Shown here: positions 15,805 through 24,581 of the stretch, in pieces
Numbering within the stretch: the first letter of the stretch is position 1
Layout of the letters: every line of letters begins with the position of its first letter
From: an uncultured Muribaculaceae bacterium
Lineage (GTDB): Bacteria; Bacteroidota; Bacteroidia; Bacteroidales; Muribaculaceae
Assembly: GCA_904502025.1 (NCBI GenBank)
Contig: CAJGDJ010000026.1
Location: 1 to 30,707, forward strand
Length of the DNA: 30,707 bases
Reading direction: 5' to 3'
Notes under the pieces: model-generated
The model's database searches: none
What the model saw: only the letters and a program-made list of their open reading frames with translations
Told to the model about the DNA's origin: nothing
Made by a program: the position numbers and the translations under genes

Positions 15805-16932
15805 ATGAAATTATTTGATGTATATCCTTTGTTTGATATAGAAATTGAAAAAGGAGAAGGTTGCTATACCTACGACACCGAAGGGACTAAATATCTTGAC
15901 CTTTATGGAGGTCATGCTGTTATATCAGTGGGACACTCTCACCCTCATTATTTGAAAGCATTGAATGAACAAGCATCAAAACTTGTGTTTTATTCAAATT
16001 CAGTAATAAATTCACTTCAACAAACTCTTGCCGATAAACTTGGTAAAATTTCGGGATATGATGATTATCAATTGTTTTTGATAAACTCAGGAGCTGAAGC
16101 TAATGAAAATGCGTTGAAACTGGCATCATTCTATAATGGAAAGAAACGAGTAATAGCTTTTGATAAAGCATTCCATGGTCGCACTTCGCTTGCAGTTGAG
16201 GCTACTGATAATCCTAAAATTGTAGCACCAATCAATGCTAATGGTCATATAACATTTGTGCCTCTTAACGATATTGAAGCTGTGAAAGCTGAAATGGCAA
16301 AAGGAGATGTTAGTGCTGTTATCATTGAGGGCATTCAGGGTGTAGGAGGCATTCGTATTCCTGAAATTGAATTTATGCAAGCGTTGCGAGAAGAGTGTGA
16401 TAAATATGATGTAGTGCTTATCGCTGACGAAATTCAATCGGGATATGGCCGTTCGGGTAAATTCTTTGCTCATCAATACACCGGTGTTCGCCCCGATGTT
16501 ATCACAGTAGCAAAAGGTATTGCAAATGGTTTTCCTATGGGGGGCGTGTTGATTAGTCCTAAATTTACTCCTATCTATGGTCAATTAGGTACCACATTTG
16601 GAGGAAATCATCTTGCATGTGCTGCAGCAATCGCAGTTTTGGATATATTTGAACAAGAAAATCTTGTTGAAAATGCTCGCAAAGTAGGTGAATACCTCAT
16701 GGGTGAATTAAAACAAATTTCCGGCATCAAAGAAGTGCGTGGACGAGGTTTGATGATAGGTATGGAGTTTGACTATCCGGTTAAAGAGCTTCGCACTCGT
16801 CTCATCAAAGAGGAAAAAGTGTTTACCGGAGCTACCGGTACTCACATGATTCGTTTATTGCCACCACTAGTGTTGTCAATGGAGCAAGCACAAGATTTTA
16901 TAGGTAGATTAAAAAATGCACTTGCAAAATAA
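15805..16932 (+). CDS. argD: Acetylornithine/succinylornithine aminotransferase (class III, PLP)
   Basis: 375 residues. Class-III PLP aminotransferase marks: LDLYGGHAVISVGHSHPHYL, FLINSGAEANENALKLA, FDKAFHGRTSLAVEAT, LIADEIQSGYGRSGKFFA and VAKGIANGFPMGG with the PLP lysine Lys237; TFGGNHLACAAA near the C-terminal domain. It transaminates the acylated glutamate semialdehyde of arginine synthesis; Bacteroides-type bacteria are known to use N-succinyl rather than N-acetyl intermediates, so succinylornithine is the likelier substrate, which sequence alone does not prove. The gene is followed 18 nt later by proC, a pairing common in Bacteroidales arginine/proline clusters. Confidence 0.92.
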   Translation: MKLFDVYPLFDIEIEKGEGCYTYDTEGTKYLDLYGGHAVISVGHSHPHYLKALNEQASKLVFYSNSVINSLQQTLADKLGKISGYDDYQLFLINSGAEANENALKLASFYNGKKRVIAFDKAFHGRTSLAVEATDNPKIVAPINANGHITFVPLNDIEAVKAEMAKGDVSAVIIEGIQGVGGIRIPEIEFMQALREECDKYDVVLIADEIQSGYGRSGKFFAHQYTGVRPDVITVAKGIANGFPMGGVLISPKFTPIYGQLGTTFGGNHLACAAAIAVLDIFEQENLVENARKVGEYLMGELKQISGIKEVRGRGLMIGMEFDYPVKELRTRLIKEEKVFTGATGTHMIRLLPPLVLSMEQAQDFIGRLKNALAK

Positions 16933-16950
16933 GTATAAAAGAATACAATT

Positions 16951-17730
16951 ATGAAAATTGCAATTATTGGAGCTGGAAATATGGGCGGAGCAATTGCTCG
17001 TGGTCTGGCACATAGTAATATAGATGTTAAAATTGCAGTAGCCGACCTCGCACAAGATAAGCTTGACGAGTTGAAAGCCGAGTATGCCACGATTGAAGTG
17101 TCAACCGATAGCAAAGTAATTGTAACTGATGCTGATGTAGTGTTGGTAGCAGTGAAGCCTTGGCTTGTGGAGCCTGTGTTAAAAGGGGTGTTGCCTTCAC
17201 TTGATTTATCACGTCAAATTATTCTTTCTATTGCCGCCGGTGTGGATATCGCAGCAATAACTTCATGGCTTGGCGATGAAAAAGCAGTTGTGTTCCGAGC
17301 AATTCCTAATACAGCTATCTCAATTCATCAAAGTATGACATTTGTGAGTCATAATGCAAATGCAACAGCTCAGCAAGTTACACAAGTGGGAACGATATTT
17401 AATGCTCTTGGTAAAGCTGCAGTAATAGAAGAACGCTTGATGGGAGCAGCTACATCACTTTGCTCATGTGGTATCGCGTTTGCTATGCGATATGTACGTG
17501 CTGCTACTGAAGGTGGGGTAGAACTTGGCATTTATCCAAATGATGCAAAACAATATGTGTTGCAAACTTTGCGTGGAGCAGTTGAGTTACTTGAGGCAAC
17601 AGGAAATAATCCTGAGGTAGAAATTGACAAAGTAACAACTCCAGGAGGCATCACAATCAAGGGCTTGAATGCAATGGAAGCACACGGCTTCACCAACTCG
17701 GTTATTGTGGGCCTAAAAGCAAGTAAATAA
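16951..17730 (+). CDS. proC: Pyrroline-5-carboxylate reductase
   Basis: 259 residues. The N-terminal Rossmann motif is IAIIGAGNMGGAIARGL (3-19); later signatures are VLVAVKPWLVEPVL, VFRAIPNTAISIHQSMT, and the C-terminal TTPGGITIKGLNAMEAHGF typical of ProC dimerisation domain. It reduces pyrroline-5-carboxylate to proline using NAD(P)H in the cytoplasm. Length is normal. It lies in an operon with argD (18-nt gap) and ssb (29-nt gap). Confidence 0.94.
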   Translation: MKIAIIGAGNMGGAIARGLAHSNIDVKIAVADLAQDKLDELKAEYATIEVSTDSKVIVTDADVVLVAVKPWLVEPVLKGVLPSLDLSRQIILSIAAGVDIAAITSWLGDEKAVVFRAIPNTAISIHQSMTFVSHNANATAQQVTQVGTIFNALGKAAVIEERLMGAATSLCSCGIAFAMRYVRAATEGGVELGIYPNDAKQYVLQTLRGAVELLEATGNNPEVEIDKVTTPGGITIKGLNAMEAHGFTNSVIVGLKASK

Positions 17731-17759
17731 TACTAATTCTAAACAAATAATAAAAACAC

Positions 17760-18107
17760 ATGTCAGTAAACAAAGTTATACTAGTTGGAAATGTGGGACG
17801 CGACCCTGAAATTCGTTATGTTGAAACACGTCCGGTGGCATCATTTTCGTTGGCAACAACCGACCGGGCATATACAACGGCATCAGGAGCCCAGGTTCCA
17901 GAACGTACTGAATGGCACAATATAGTGATGTGGGATAAATCGGCTGAGATTGCCGAAAAATATATTCGCAAAGGAACAAAACTATATGTTGAAGGCAAAC
18001 TTCGCACCCGTGTGTGGGAAGATCGCAATACAATCAAACGTAGCATAACCGAAATACTTGTTGACCAATTCGACATTCTCTCTCGCCCACAATCTGCTGA
18101 ACAGTAG
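17760..18107 (+). CDS. ssb: Single-stranded DNA-binding protein, short form without acidic tip
   Basis: 115 residues, essentially a bare OB-fold: MSVNKVILVGNVGRDPEIRY, VASFSLATTDRAY, PERTEWHNIVMWDKSAEIAE, KGTKLYVEGKLRTRVWED, ITEILVDQFDILS. SSB coats single-stranded DNA as a tetramer and recruits partners through an acidic C-terminal tip such as DDDIPF. Here the protein ends DILSRPQSAEQ just after the OB-fold, so both the flexible linker and the tip are absent. It may be an accessory SSB, with the main ssb elsewhere. A terminator follows. Confidence 0.9.
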   Translation: MSVNKVILVGNVGRDPEIRYVETRPVASFSLATTDRAYTTASGAQVPERTEWHNIVMWDKSAEIAEKYIRKGTKLYVEGKLRTRVWEDRNTIKRSITEILVDQFDILSRPQSAEQ

Positions 18108-18149
18108 GTTTATTTTGATGTTTTAATGCTACTAAATAAAATCAATAAT

Positions 18150-18182
18150 AAAAACGCAAGAACCATTGGACCTTGCGTTTTT
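18150..18182. terminator. Bidirectional terminator between ssb and the S41 peptidase gene
   Basis: AAAAACGCAAG (18150-18160) pairs perfectly with CTTGCGTTTTT (18172-18182) around an 11-nt loop. T-rich on one side and A-rich on the other, so it can serve both convergent genes. Confidence 0.85.
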
Positions 18183-18196
18183 ATTATTTGATGAAT

Positions 18197-21100
18197 TTAC
18201 TTTTTATCCAAATCTTTCAATAGAGTTTCAACAGCAGTGTGAAGTTGGGTATCTTCGCCGGTTACGACTGTTGCCGGGTCGTTGGCAACTTTTATGTCGG
18301 GTTCAAGTTGGCTGTTTTCAAGGTATGAGCCATCGGGTAGGCGATAGCCTACAACGGGAATGCCAAATACTAATGAGGGGTCTTGCAATGTTACCCAGTT
18401 TACACTTGTCATAGTGCCGGGAACAGGCATACCAACTAATTTGCCCAAGCCTCGATGTTTATACACCCATGGAGTGCCATGAGCATTACTATAATTGGCT
18501 TCGCATTGAACCATGATGCTTGGTTTGTTCCAACGGCGACTTGGCATGTCGCACGCTTCAACGCCACGCACTACTTGAGTGAAATATTTCTTGCCACTGA
18601 AGAGAACTTCAATGTCTTCGTGAAGACGTCCACCACCATTCCAACGAGTGTCGATAACAATCCCTTCGCAGTGGTTGTATTTGCCAAGAATATCGGCATA
18701 TACCGTACGGAAACTCTCGTCGCTCATTGATTCGATATGTACATAGCCCAATCGACCGTTTGACCAACGTTCAACGTCGGCAGCACGTTGTTTAATCCAT
18801 CGTTTGTATAGCAAATTACTTTGTGCTCCCGATGAGATTGGAAGTATCACTTCGTCCCAGCGTTCTCCCGATTCGGGGTTGTAGATTGATACAAGAGTTT
18901 TCTTTTTTGCTATGTCGTTGAATAGAGTAGTGTAATCTTCATCGGCTTTGATTTCGTTGCCGTTAATTTTTTCGATTATGCAACCAGCTTTCAGTTTTGA
19001 AGAAGAACGGTCAAACGGTCCTTTTTCAAGAACTTCGGCTACTTTCAACCCATCTTTTTCGTATGTCCAGTCATAAAGTAAACCAAAGGTTGCTGTTTGT
19101 TCATTTGCACTTTTTGCTCTGTAGCTACCACCGGTGTGAGATACATTAAGTTCGCCAAGCCATTCGCTCAACAATTCGGCAAAGTCGTAATTATTGTTGA
19201 TGTGAGGAAGGAAGCGACGATAATTTTCGGTCATCATTTCCCAATCAACGCCATGCATATTTTTCACATAGAACATTTCGCGTTCTTGACGAGCCACGTA
19301 ATCAAACATATATTCACGTTCGGCATAAGCATCGAGTTGCATTGTAGCCGAGTAAGAAATATTAGTAAGTTTGTCGTTAGCAGGAGCAAGTTTTTTCATC
19401 ATTTTACTGCCAAGAAGATAGATATTACCCGATTTATCTATTTCCATAGAAAGGCGACCGGCACCAAGTTTACTCACGATTTTTGCTTCGGGTTTACGGA
19501 GCTTAATTTTCCATAGGTCGTAACCTTTTTCAACTTTTGATAGATAATAAAGATTTTCACCATCTTTAGTGATGATTGCATCGCAAATATCCGAAGAGTT
19601 AGGAGTTAGACGTACAATGCGATCTTCAATGCCTTCGAGTTCAATGATTATATCTTTAGATGATTTAGTAGAATCGGCTTTTTCTTCTTTATTATCTTTC
19701 TTGTTCTCTTTTTTCTCAGAGGTAGCTTCTTTCTTTTGAGCTTTTTCTACCTCTTTATATAGAGCGTAGTCTTCTTCGCTGAGGCGATATTTGTCGTATG
19801 CGTCTTGGTTGAGGAATACAAGCATAGCGTCACTCATAGAACCCCATGATGCGTGGTTGCGCATGCCATAGCGTTCCGATAAGAAAAGTATTGCATTACC
19901 GTCCATAACCCAGCGAGGCGATTCATCGAAATATCCACTGCGAGTGATGTTTGTAATTTTGCCACCTTTTGCACTCACGATTGCGATATCGCTATAAGGA
20001 TCGTGCATGTTGTCAACGACTTCAAGAGTAAACCATTTCCCGTCGGGCGACCATGAATAGTTAAATCCACCATTGCGACGAGCGTAGGTAGAGCCATCGG
20101 TAATTTGACGCACTTTTTTACTCTTTACGTTCATTACCATTAACTTGTTGCGATCTTGAATAAATGCAAGTTCTTTGCCATCGGGAGAATATTGAGGATA
20201 TGTGCGTTCGATGTTGTCGTTAAACAATGCTTTTTCAATAATCGTTGTGGCATTAGGGAAGTTGGCATCATCTTTACGCTCAATAGTGGCAGTATATATG
20301 TTCCATTTGCCGTCGCGTTCACTCATATATGCGATAGTGCGATTGTCGGCAGCCCAAGTTGGTTGACGTTCAGCTTCGGGAGTGTGAGTGATTTGTTTTG
20401 TTGTGGTATAGTCAGTTGAGGTAACAAACAATTCTCCTCGATATATGAGAGCAACTTGTTTGCCATCGGGCGATACTGTTGCTGCAGTAGCTCCTGATGT
20501 TACGTTGAGTTTTTTGATAGGTGTTTCATCATCAGAAACAATGTTGATTGCCACTTTTGATGGTTTGGTATTTTCACGTTTGGTGTAAATTTCACCGTTA
20601 TAGGTAAATGCCAAAGTTCCGTCGGCACCTTGTGAAAGAAAACGCACAGGGTGGTTTTTGAATGAAGTAACGGCTGTTACGTTGCGAGGATTGTCAATGG
20701 GGAATGAATACACATTCATTGAACCACCATCACGTTCACTTAAAAAATAAACAGTTTTGCCATCAATACCCATTACAGGATTACGATCTTCACCGGCATG
20801 ATTAGTGAGGTTACTGTGTTTGCCGGTTGAAGCATTGTATAGCCAAATGTCGCGAGTTATTGATGATGTGTGATGTTTTCGCCATTCATTTTCCATTCCC
20901 TTTTGGTCTTGGTATAGAAATGATTTGCCATCAGTTATATAATTAATCATTTGTGCAGGTGAAGCGATTACCATTTTAAGTCGACCACCATTTGCAGGAA
21001 TACTATATAGTTCAGTCAAACGACGAGAAGGGAACATAGCACTTGATGCAGGGTCTTGAAAAGCCGCTGAGAACACGATGTTTTTACCGTCGGGGGTAAA

Positions 21101-21439
21101 AGCTTCAGGTGTTTCGCTTTCAGATGAAAATGTTACGCGAGTTGCTTTGCCTCCATTTGCACTCATTGTATAGATGTCTTGACCTCCATTGCGGTCGCTT
21201 GTAAAAGCTATGGTTTTTCCATCAGGCGACCATATAGGTGTTGCTTCGTATGATTCCATTGTTGTTAGGCGAATTGCATCACCACCTTTTGTTGCAACTT
21301 TATATATGTCGCCTTTGTAGGTAAATAGTAATTGATTGCCGTCGGGAGAGATTTTTACATCACGCATCCAAAGTGGAGTTTCAGCCATAGCTCCATACCC
21401 CATTGTTGCTAATGTTAATGCTATTAATGCTTTCTTCAT
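18197..21439 (-). CDS. Tricorn-like S41 family peptidase with beta-propeller and PDZ domains
   Basis: 1080 residues. Signal peptide MKKALIALTLATMGYGAMA, so exported to periplasm or surface. Two WD40/PD40-type propeller blocks follow (repeats such as WSPDGKTIAFTSDRNGGQDI, FTPDGKNIVFSA, YSPDGKELAFIQDRN), then a Lys/Glu-rich linker (about 570-600: KKEATSEKKENKKDNKEEKA). Next come a C1 domain containing Ser767-His768 (NVSHTGGS), a PDZ domain (about 785-875), and the S41 core: GIVIDTRWNGGG, NYSNAHGTPW with Ser984 as candidate nucleophile, KLVGMPVPGTMTSVNW, and YLENSQLEPDIKV with Glu1041. By analogy with Tricorn (Ser745/His746/Ser965/Glu1023) the catalytic set appears complete. It likely degrades peptides; substrate unknown. 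Convergent with ssb across a terminator. Confidence 0.92.
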   Translation of the reverse strand: MKKALIALTLATMGYGAMAETPLWMRDVKISPDGNQLLFTYKGDIYKVATKGGDAIRLTTMESYEATPIWSPDGKTIAFTSDRNGGQDIYTMSANGGKATRVTFSSESETPEAFTPDGKNIVFSAAFQDPASSAMFPSRRLTELYSIPANGGRLKMVIASPAQMINYITDGKSFLYQDQKGMENEWRKHHTSSITRDIWLYNASTGKHSNLTNHAGEDRNPVMGIDGKTVYFLSERDGGSMNVYSFPIDNPRNVTAVTSFKNHPVRFLSQGADGTLAFTYNGEIYTKRENTKPSKVAINIVSDDETPIKKLNVTSGATAATVSPDGKQVALIYRGELFVTSTDYTTTKQITHTPEAERQPTWAADNRTIAYMSERDGKWNIYTATIERKDDANFPNATTIIEKALFNDNIERTYPQYSPDGKELAFIQDRNKLMVMNVKSKKVRQITDGSTYARRNGGFNYSWSPDGKWFTLEVVDNMHDPYSDIAIVSAKGGKITNITRSGYFDESPRWVMDGNAILFLSERYGMRNHASWGSMSDAMLVFLNQDAYDKYRLSEEDYALYKEVEKAQKKEATSEKKENKKDNKEEKADSTKSSKDIIIELEGIEDRIVRLTPNSSDICDAIITKDGENLYYLSKVEKGYDLWKIKLRKPEAKIVSKLGAGRLSMEIDKSGNIYLLGSKMMKKLAPANDKLTNISYSATMQLDAYAEREYMFDYVARQEREMFYVKNMHGVDWEMMTENYRRFLPHINNNYDFAELLSEWLGELNVSHTGGSYRAKSANEQTATFGLLYDWTYEKDGLKVAEVLEKGPFDRSSSKLKAGCIIEKINGNEIKADEDYTTLFNDIAKKKTLVSIYNPESGERWDEVILPISSGAQSNLLYKRWIKQRAADVERWSNGRLGYVHIESMSDESFRTVYADILGKYNHCEGIVIDTRWNGGGRLHEDIEVLFSGKKYFTQVVRGVEACDMPSRRWNKPSIMVQCEANYSNAHGTPWVYKHRGLGKLVGMPVPGTMTSVNWVTLQDPSLVFGIPVVGYRLPDGSYLENSQLEPDIKVANDPATVVTGEDTQLHTAVETLLKDLDKK

Positions 21440-21472
21440 GATTGATTGTGATTTGTTAGTTATTAGTTTTTA

Positions 21473-21480
21473 CAAAGATA
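21473..21480 (-). promoter_or_regulatory. Probable -7 box of the S41 peptidase gene
   Basis: Minus-strand TATCTTTG at 21480-21473, 33 nt before the start codon, fits TAnnTTTG. No clean TTTG lies 19-20 nt upstream, so only the -7 half is supported. Confidence 0.45.
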
Positions 21481-21535
21481 GCTAATTTACTTTTATATAG
21501 ATGAAATATAGAATACGAATCTTAAAAACTTTGAT

Positions 21536-21543
21536 TAAATTTG
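21536..21543 (+). promoter_or_regulatory. Probable -7 box of the porE operon
   Basis: TAAATTTG, 81 nt before the porE ATG; the -33 element is unclear. The leader contains a 9-bp stem with a 3-nt bulge (21564-21575 with 21598-21606, GGTG..GTTAC / GTAACCACC), which might influence expression. Confidence 0.4.
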
Positions 21544-21624
21544 TAGTTTAGAAAAATATAGAGGGTGGGTGTTACGTTATATAATTTAAGGTGTAATGTA
21601 ACCACCTGTTTATAATCTGAATTT

Positions 21625-23595
21625 ATGAAAAGAATAGTTTATTTTTCTGTTATAATATTATCATTATTAGTGAGTGGGTGCCGAGGAGCAAAATTGTCGG
21701 TAGCTGATGAGCAGATGGCTCGTGGTGAATATAACGATGCGGCAAAGACTTATCGTAAGGTATATAATAAACTCACAAAGAAAGAAGAACGAGGTAAACG
21801 TGGAGAAGTGGCATTCAAAATGGCTGAATGTCATAGAAAATTGAACCAAAGTGCTCGTGCTGCTGCTGCTTATCAAAATGCAATTCGTTATGGTTGTCCC
21901 GATTCAATGGCTCAACTTCATCTTGCCGAAATGTTGCATGCAGAAGGAAAATATTCAGCAGCTATTAATATGTATAAAGAGTTCTTGATGCGTAACCCAA
22001 ATTCATTTATTGCTCAAAATGGTTTAGCTGGCAGTGAAATGGCTCTTGAAAATCAAAATAAGAAAACTACACGATATGTGGTAAAAAATGCTAAGTTATT
22101 CAATTCACGTAGAGCTGATTATGCCCCTATGTATTTTGATAAGACTTGCGATGCCTTATATTTTACCACTACAAATGAAAAAGTTACCGGAGATAAAAAA
22201 AGTGAAATTACGGGAATGAAAAAAGGCGATGTGTGGTTTGCTAAGAAGAATGAAAAGGGGGAATGGCAACGAGCTGAACCGGTGGAGGGAGAATTAAATA
22301 CTGAATTTGATGAGGGTATTGTTGCTTTTTCTCCCGATGGCAATACGATGTATCTCACTAAAGCTCGCAGAGAACCAAATGCAAGTACCGGAGTTGAGAT
22401 ATATACTTCACAGCGTTCCGATGCCAAATGGAGTGCTCCTGTTAAATTTGAAGTTACATCTGATACCGTTTCAAGTTATGGTCACCCTGCAGTTTCTCCC
22501 GATGGAACATATTTATATTTCACATCAGATATGCCCGGAGGGGAAGGTGGTAAGGATTTGTGGCGAATAAATCTAAAAGAGAAAGCCGGATCTCTTGAGA
22601 ATATGGGGAATATATTAAACACCCCCGGCGATGAAATGTTCCCGTATGTTCGCACCGATAGTTTGCTTTATTTTGCATCAAACGGACACCCCGGTTATGG
22701 AGGGCTTGATTTGTTTAGAGCCGAGCTACAACCCGATGGACGTTGGAAAGTGATAAATATGGGTACGCCAGTCAATTCGTCGGCCGATGATTTTGGAATA
22801 ACATTTGGTATGGGAGAAAATGGCTTTTTTAGCTCAAATAGAGGTGATGGCAGGGGATATGATCATTTATATTCGTTTGAGTTGCCCGATTTGAAAATAT
22901 CAATATCAGGGTGGGTGTTGGATAAAGATGAAGAGCCAATTCCTAATGCGGTTATTCGTATAGTTGGTAACGATGGCTCAAATCAAAAAGAGGTGGCACG
23001 TGATGATGGATCGTTTAAGTTTCCATTGAAACGAGGAGTCAAATATGTGATGCTTGCCGGAGCTAAAGGTTATTTGAACTCGAAACAATCGTTTGAAAGT
23101 GATAATGCCGAAGAAGATGCCGAATATGGTATAGACTTTTTCTTGTCTTCAATAAATAAGCCAAATGTTGTGGAAAATATTTTTTATGACTTCGACCAAG
23201 CAACATTGCGACCTGAATCGAAGGTGGCTCTTGATGAATTGGCTCAAATACTTCGCGATAATCCGAATATCACAATAGAAATGGCATCGCATACCGACCG
23301 TTGGGGCGAAGAAGATTATAATATTGATTTATCACAACGAAGAGCTAAATCAGTAATCGATTATCTCACTGAAGTAGGTATCGAAGCCGATAGGTTACAA
23401 TATCAAGGATATGGTGAAACTCGCCCCAAAACCGTATCCAAAAAGATTGCTCGAGAGTATCCTCAATTTAAGGAAGGAGACGTTCTTACCGAGGAATATA
23501 TCGAAGCATTAATCGAAGAAGATCAAGAGGTAGCCGACCAAATAAACCGTCGTACAGAATTTTCTGTGCTTTCGGTTGATTATAATTTATATTAA
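21625..23595 (+). CDS. porE: PorE-like OmpA-family lipoprotein (TPR, beta-propeller, CRD, OmpA-C)
   Basis: 656 residues. Lipoprotein signal MKRIVYFSVIILSLLVSGC with the lipid-bearing Cys19. Domains in order: TPR-like helices (about 25-140), PD40-type propeller (about 150-420: FSPDGNTMYLTKARRE, VSPDGTYLYFTSD, YFASNGHPGYGGLDLF), a carboxypeptidase-regulatory-like domain (about 424-505: ISGWVLDKDEEPIPNAVIRI), and OmpA-C peptidoglycan-binding domain (about 512-656: NIFYDFDQATLRPESKVAL, ASHTDRWGEEDYN, LSQRRAKSVIDYL). This matches the architecture of P. gingivalis PorE, an outer-membrane-anchored component of type IX secretion that binds peptidoglycan. The OmpA domain is interrupted by an acidic insert (about 615-640). 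It starts an operon with a GSCFA gene (5-nt gap) and murF/alr. A generic OmpA/PD40 lipoprotein is the alternative. Confidence 0.85.
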   Translation: MKRIVYFSVIILSLLVSGCRGAKLSVADEQMARGEYNDAAKTYRKVYNKLTKKEERGKRGEVAFKMAECHRKLNQSARAAAAYQNAIRYGCPDSMAQLHLAEMLHAEGKYSAAINMYKEFLMRNPNSFIAQNGLAGSEMALENQNKKTTRYVVKNAKLFNSRRADYAPMYFDKTCDALYFTTTNEKVTGDKKSEITGMKKGDVWFAKKNEKGEWQRAEPVEGELNTEFDEGIVAFSPDGNTMYLTKARREPNASTGVEIYTSQRSDAKWSAPVKFEVTSDTVSSYGHPAVSPDGTYLYFTSDMPGGEGGKDLWRINLKEKAGSLENMGNILNTPGDEMFPYVRTDSLLYFASNGHPGYGGLDLFRAELQPDGRWKVINMGTPVNSSADDFGITFGMGENGFFSSNRGDGRGYDHLYSFELPDLKISISGWVLDKDEEPIPNAVIRIVGNDGSNQKEVARDDGSFKFPLKRGVKYVMLAGAKGYLNSKQSFESDNAEEDAEYGIDFFLSSINKPNVVENIFYDFDQATLRPESKVALDELAQILRDNPNITIEMASHTDRWGEEDYNIDLSQRRAKSVIDYLTEVGIEADRLQYQGYGETRPKTVSKKIAREYPQFKEGDVLTEEYIEALIEEDQEVADQINRRTEFSVLSVDYNLY

Positions 23596-23600
23596 TCATT

Positions 23601-24581
23601 ATGCCAAAACAGTTTCGCACTATTGTTGAACCATTGAAAGTCCAAGGATTGATAACACATCAATGTGGAGTGGTGATGATGGGTTCATGTTTCAGTGATA
23701 ATATAGGCAATAGGTTGCGACAAGCGTGTTTTGATGTTGAAGTAAATCCGTTTGGAACTCTATATAATCCTGCAAGTTTGGCTTGCGGAATTAATGCTAT
23801 ATTCTCAAAACGAAAATACACAAATGATGATTTGTTTAAGGTTGCCGGCGACAATCGTTGGCATAGTTTTAATCATCATTCTATGTTTTCGAGCGTAGAT
23901 GCCGAAGCGATGCTTACTCGAATTAATGGTCGAATAAGTGAAGCATATAAGGCTTTGAGTGAAGCATCGGTATTGATTGTAACTTTTGGTACGGCTTGGA
24001 TATATGAGTTAAATGACACGCATGAAGTAGTGGCAAATTGCCATAAATTGCCTGCCGATAGATTTAATCGTCGCATAATGAGCGTTGATGAAATCGTGAA
24101 CCGTTGGCAACAAGTAATTAACGATATTATTGCTTTTAACTCAAAACTTAAAGTTATATTTACAGTTAGTCCTATTCGTCATTTGCGTGATGGTGCACAT
24201 GAAAATCAGTTGAGTAAAGCTACATTACATATCGCAATAAATAGATTGATGCAACAATTTGAGGGATTAATATATTTTCCGGCATACGAAATAATGAATG
24301 ATGATTTACGTGATTATCGTTTCTATGCTTCAGATATGACACACCCATCAGAGGTTGCCATTGATTATATATATGATATGTTTTCAAAATCGTTCTTTGA
24401 CGCAAATACAACCGCACTTGCTCAACAATGTGAACGATTGATGCGTCGAATGGCACATCGTCCAATGAGTGATGATAATGAGGCTGTGGCACGTTTTGAA
24501 AATTCAACACTTGAAATGAAAACACAAATATTGCAACAATATCCATTTTTGCAACGAGCATTAACGAAATTAGAACAGTAA
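23601..24581 (+). CDS. GSCFA-domain protein
   Basis: 326 residues. It has the name-giving motif GVVMMGSCFSDNIGNRLRQA near residue 22-41, then FEVNPFGTLYNP-like VNPFGTLYNPASLACGINAI, VLIVTFGTAWIYELN, VIFTVSPIRHLRDGAHENQL and DMTHPSEVAIDYIYDMF. GSCFA proteins are common in Bacteroidota and resemble SGNH/GDSL hydrolases (Ser in GSCFS, a downstream His-Pro pair), but the substrate is unknown. No signal peptide seen. It lies between porE (5-nt gap) and murF/alr (stop and start overlap by one base), which suggests an envelope-related role, by context only. Confidence 0.9.
   Translation: MPKQFRTIVEPLKVQGLITHQCGVVMMGSCFSDNIGNRLRQACFDVEVNPFGTLYNPASLACGINAIFSKRKYTNDDLFKVAGDNRWHSFNHHSMFSSVDAEAMLTRINGRISEAYKALSEASVLIVTFGTAWIYELNDTHEVVANCHKLPADRFNRRIMSVDEIVNRWQQVINDIIAFNSKLKVIFTVSPIRHLRDGAHENQLSKATLHIAINRLMQQFEGLIYFPAYEIMNDDLRDYRFYASDMTHPSEVAIDYIYDMFSKSFFDANTTALAQQCERLMRRMAHRPMSDDNEAVARFENSTLEMKTQILQQYPFLQRALTKLEQ

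Noticed and set aside
18455..20419. Open frames on the plus strand inside the S41 peptidase gene
   Set aside because: They are antisense to a well-supported 1080-residue coding region and show no family motifs.
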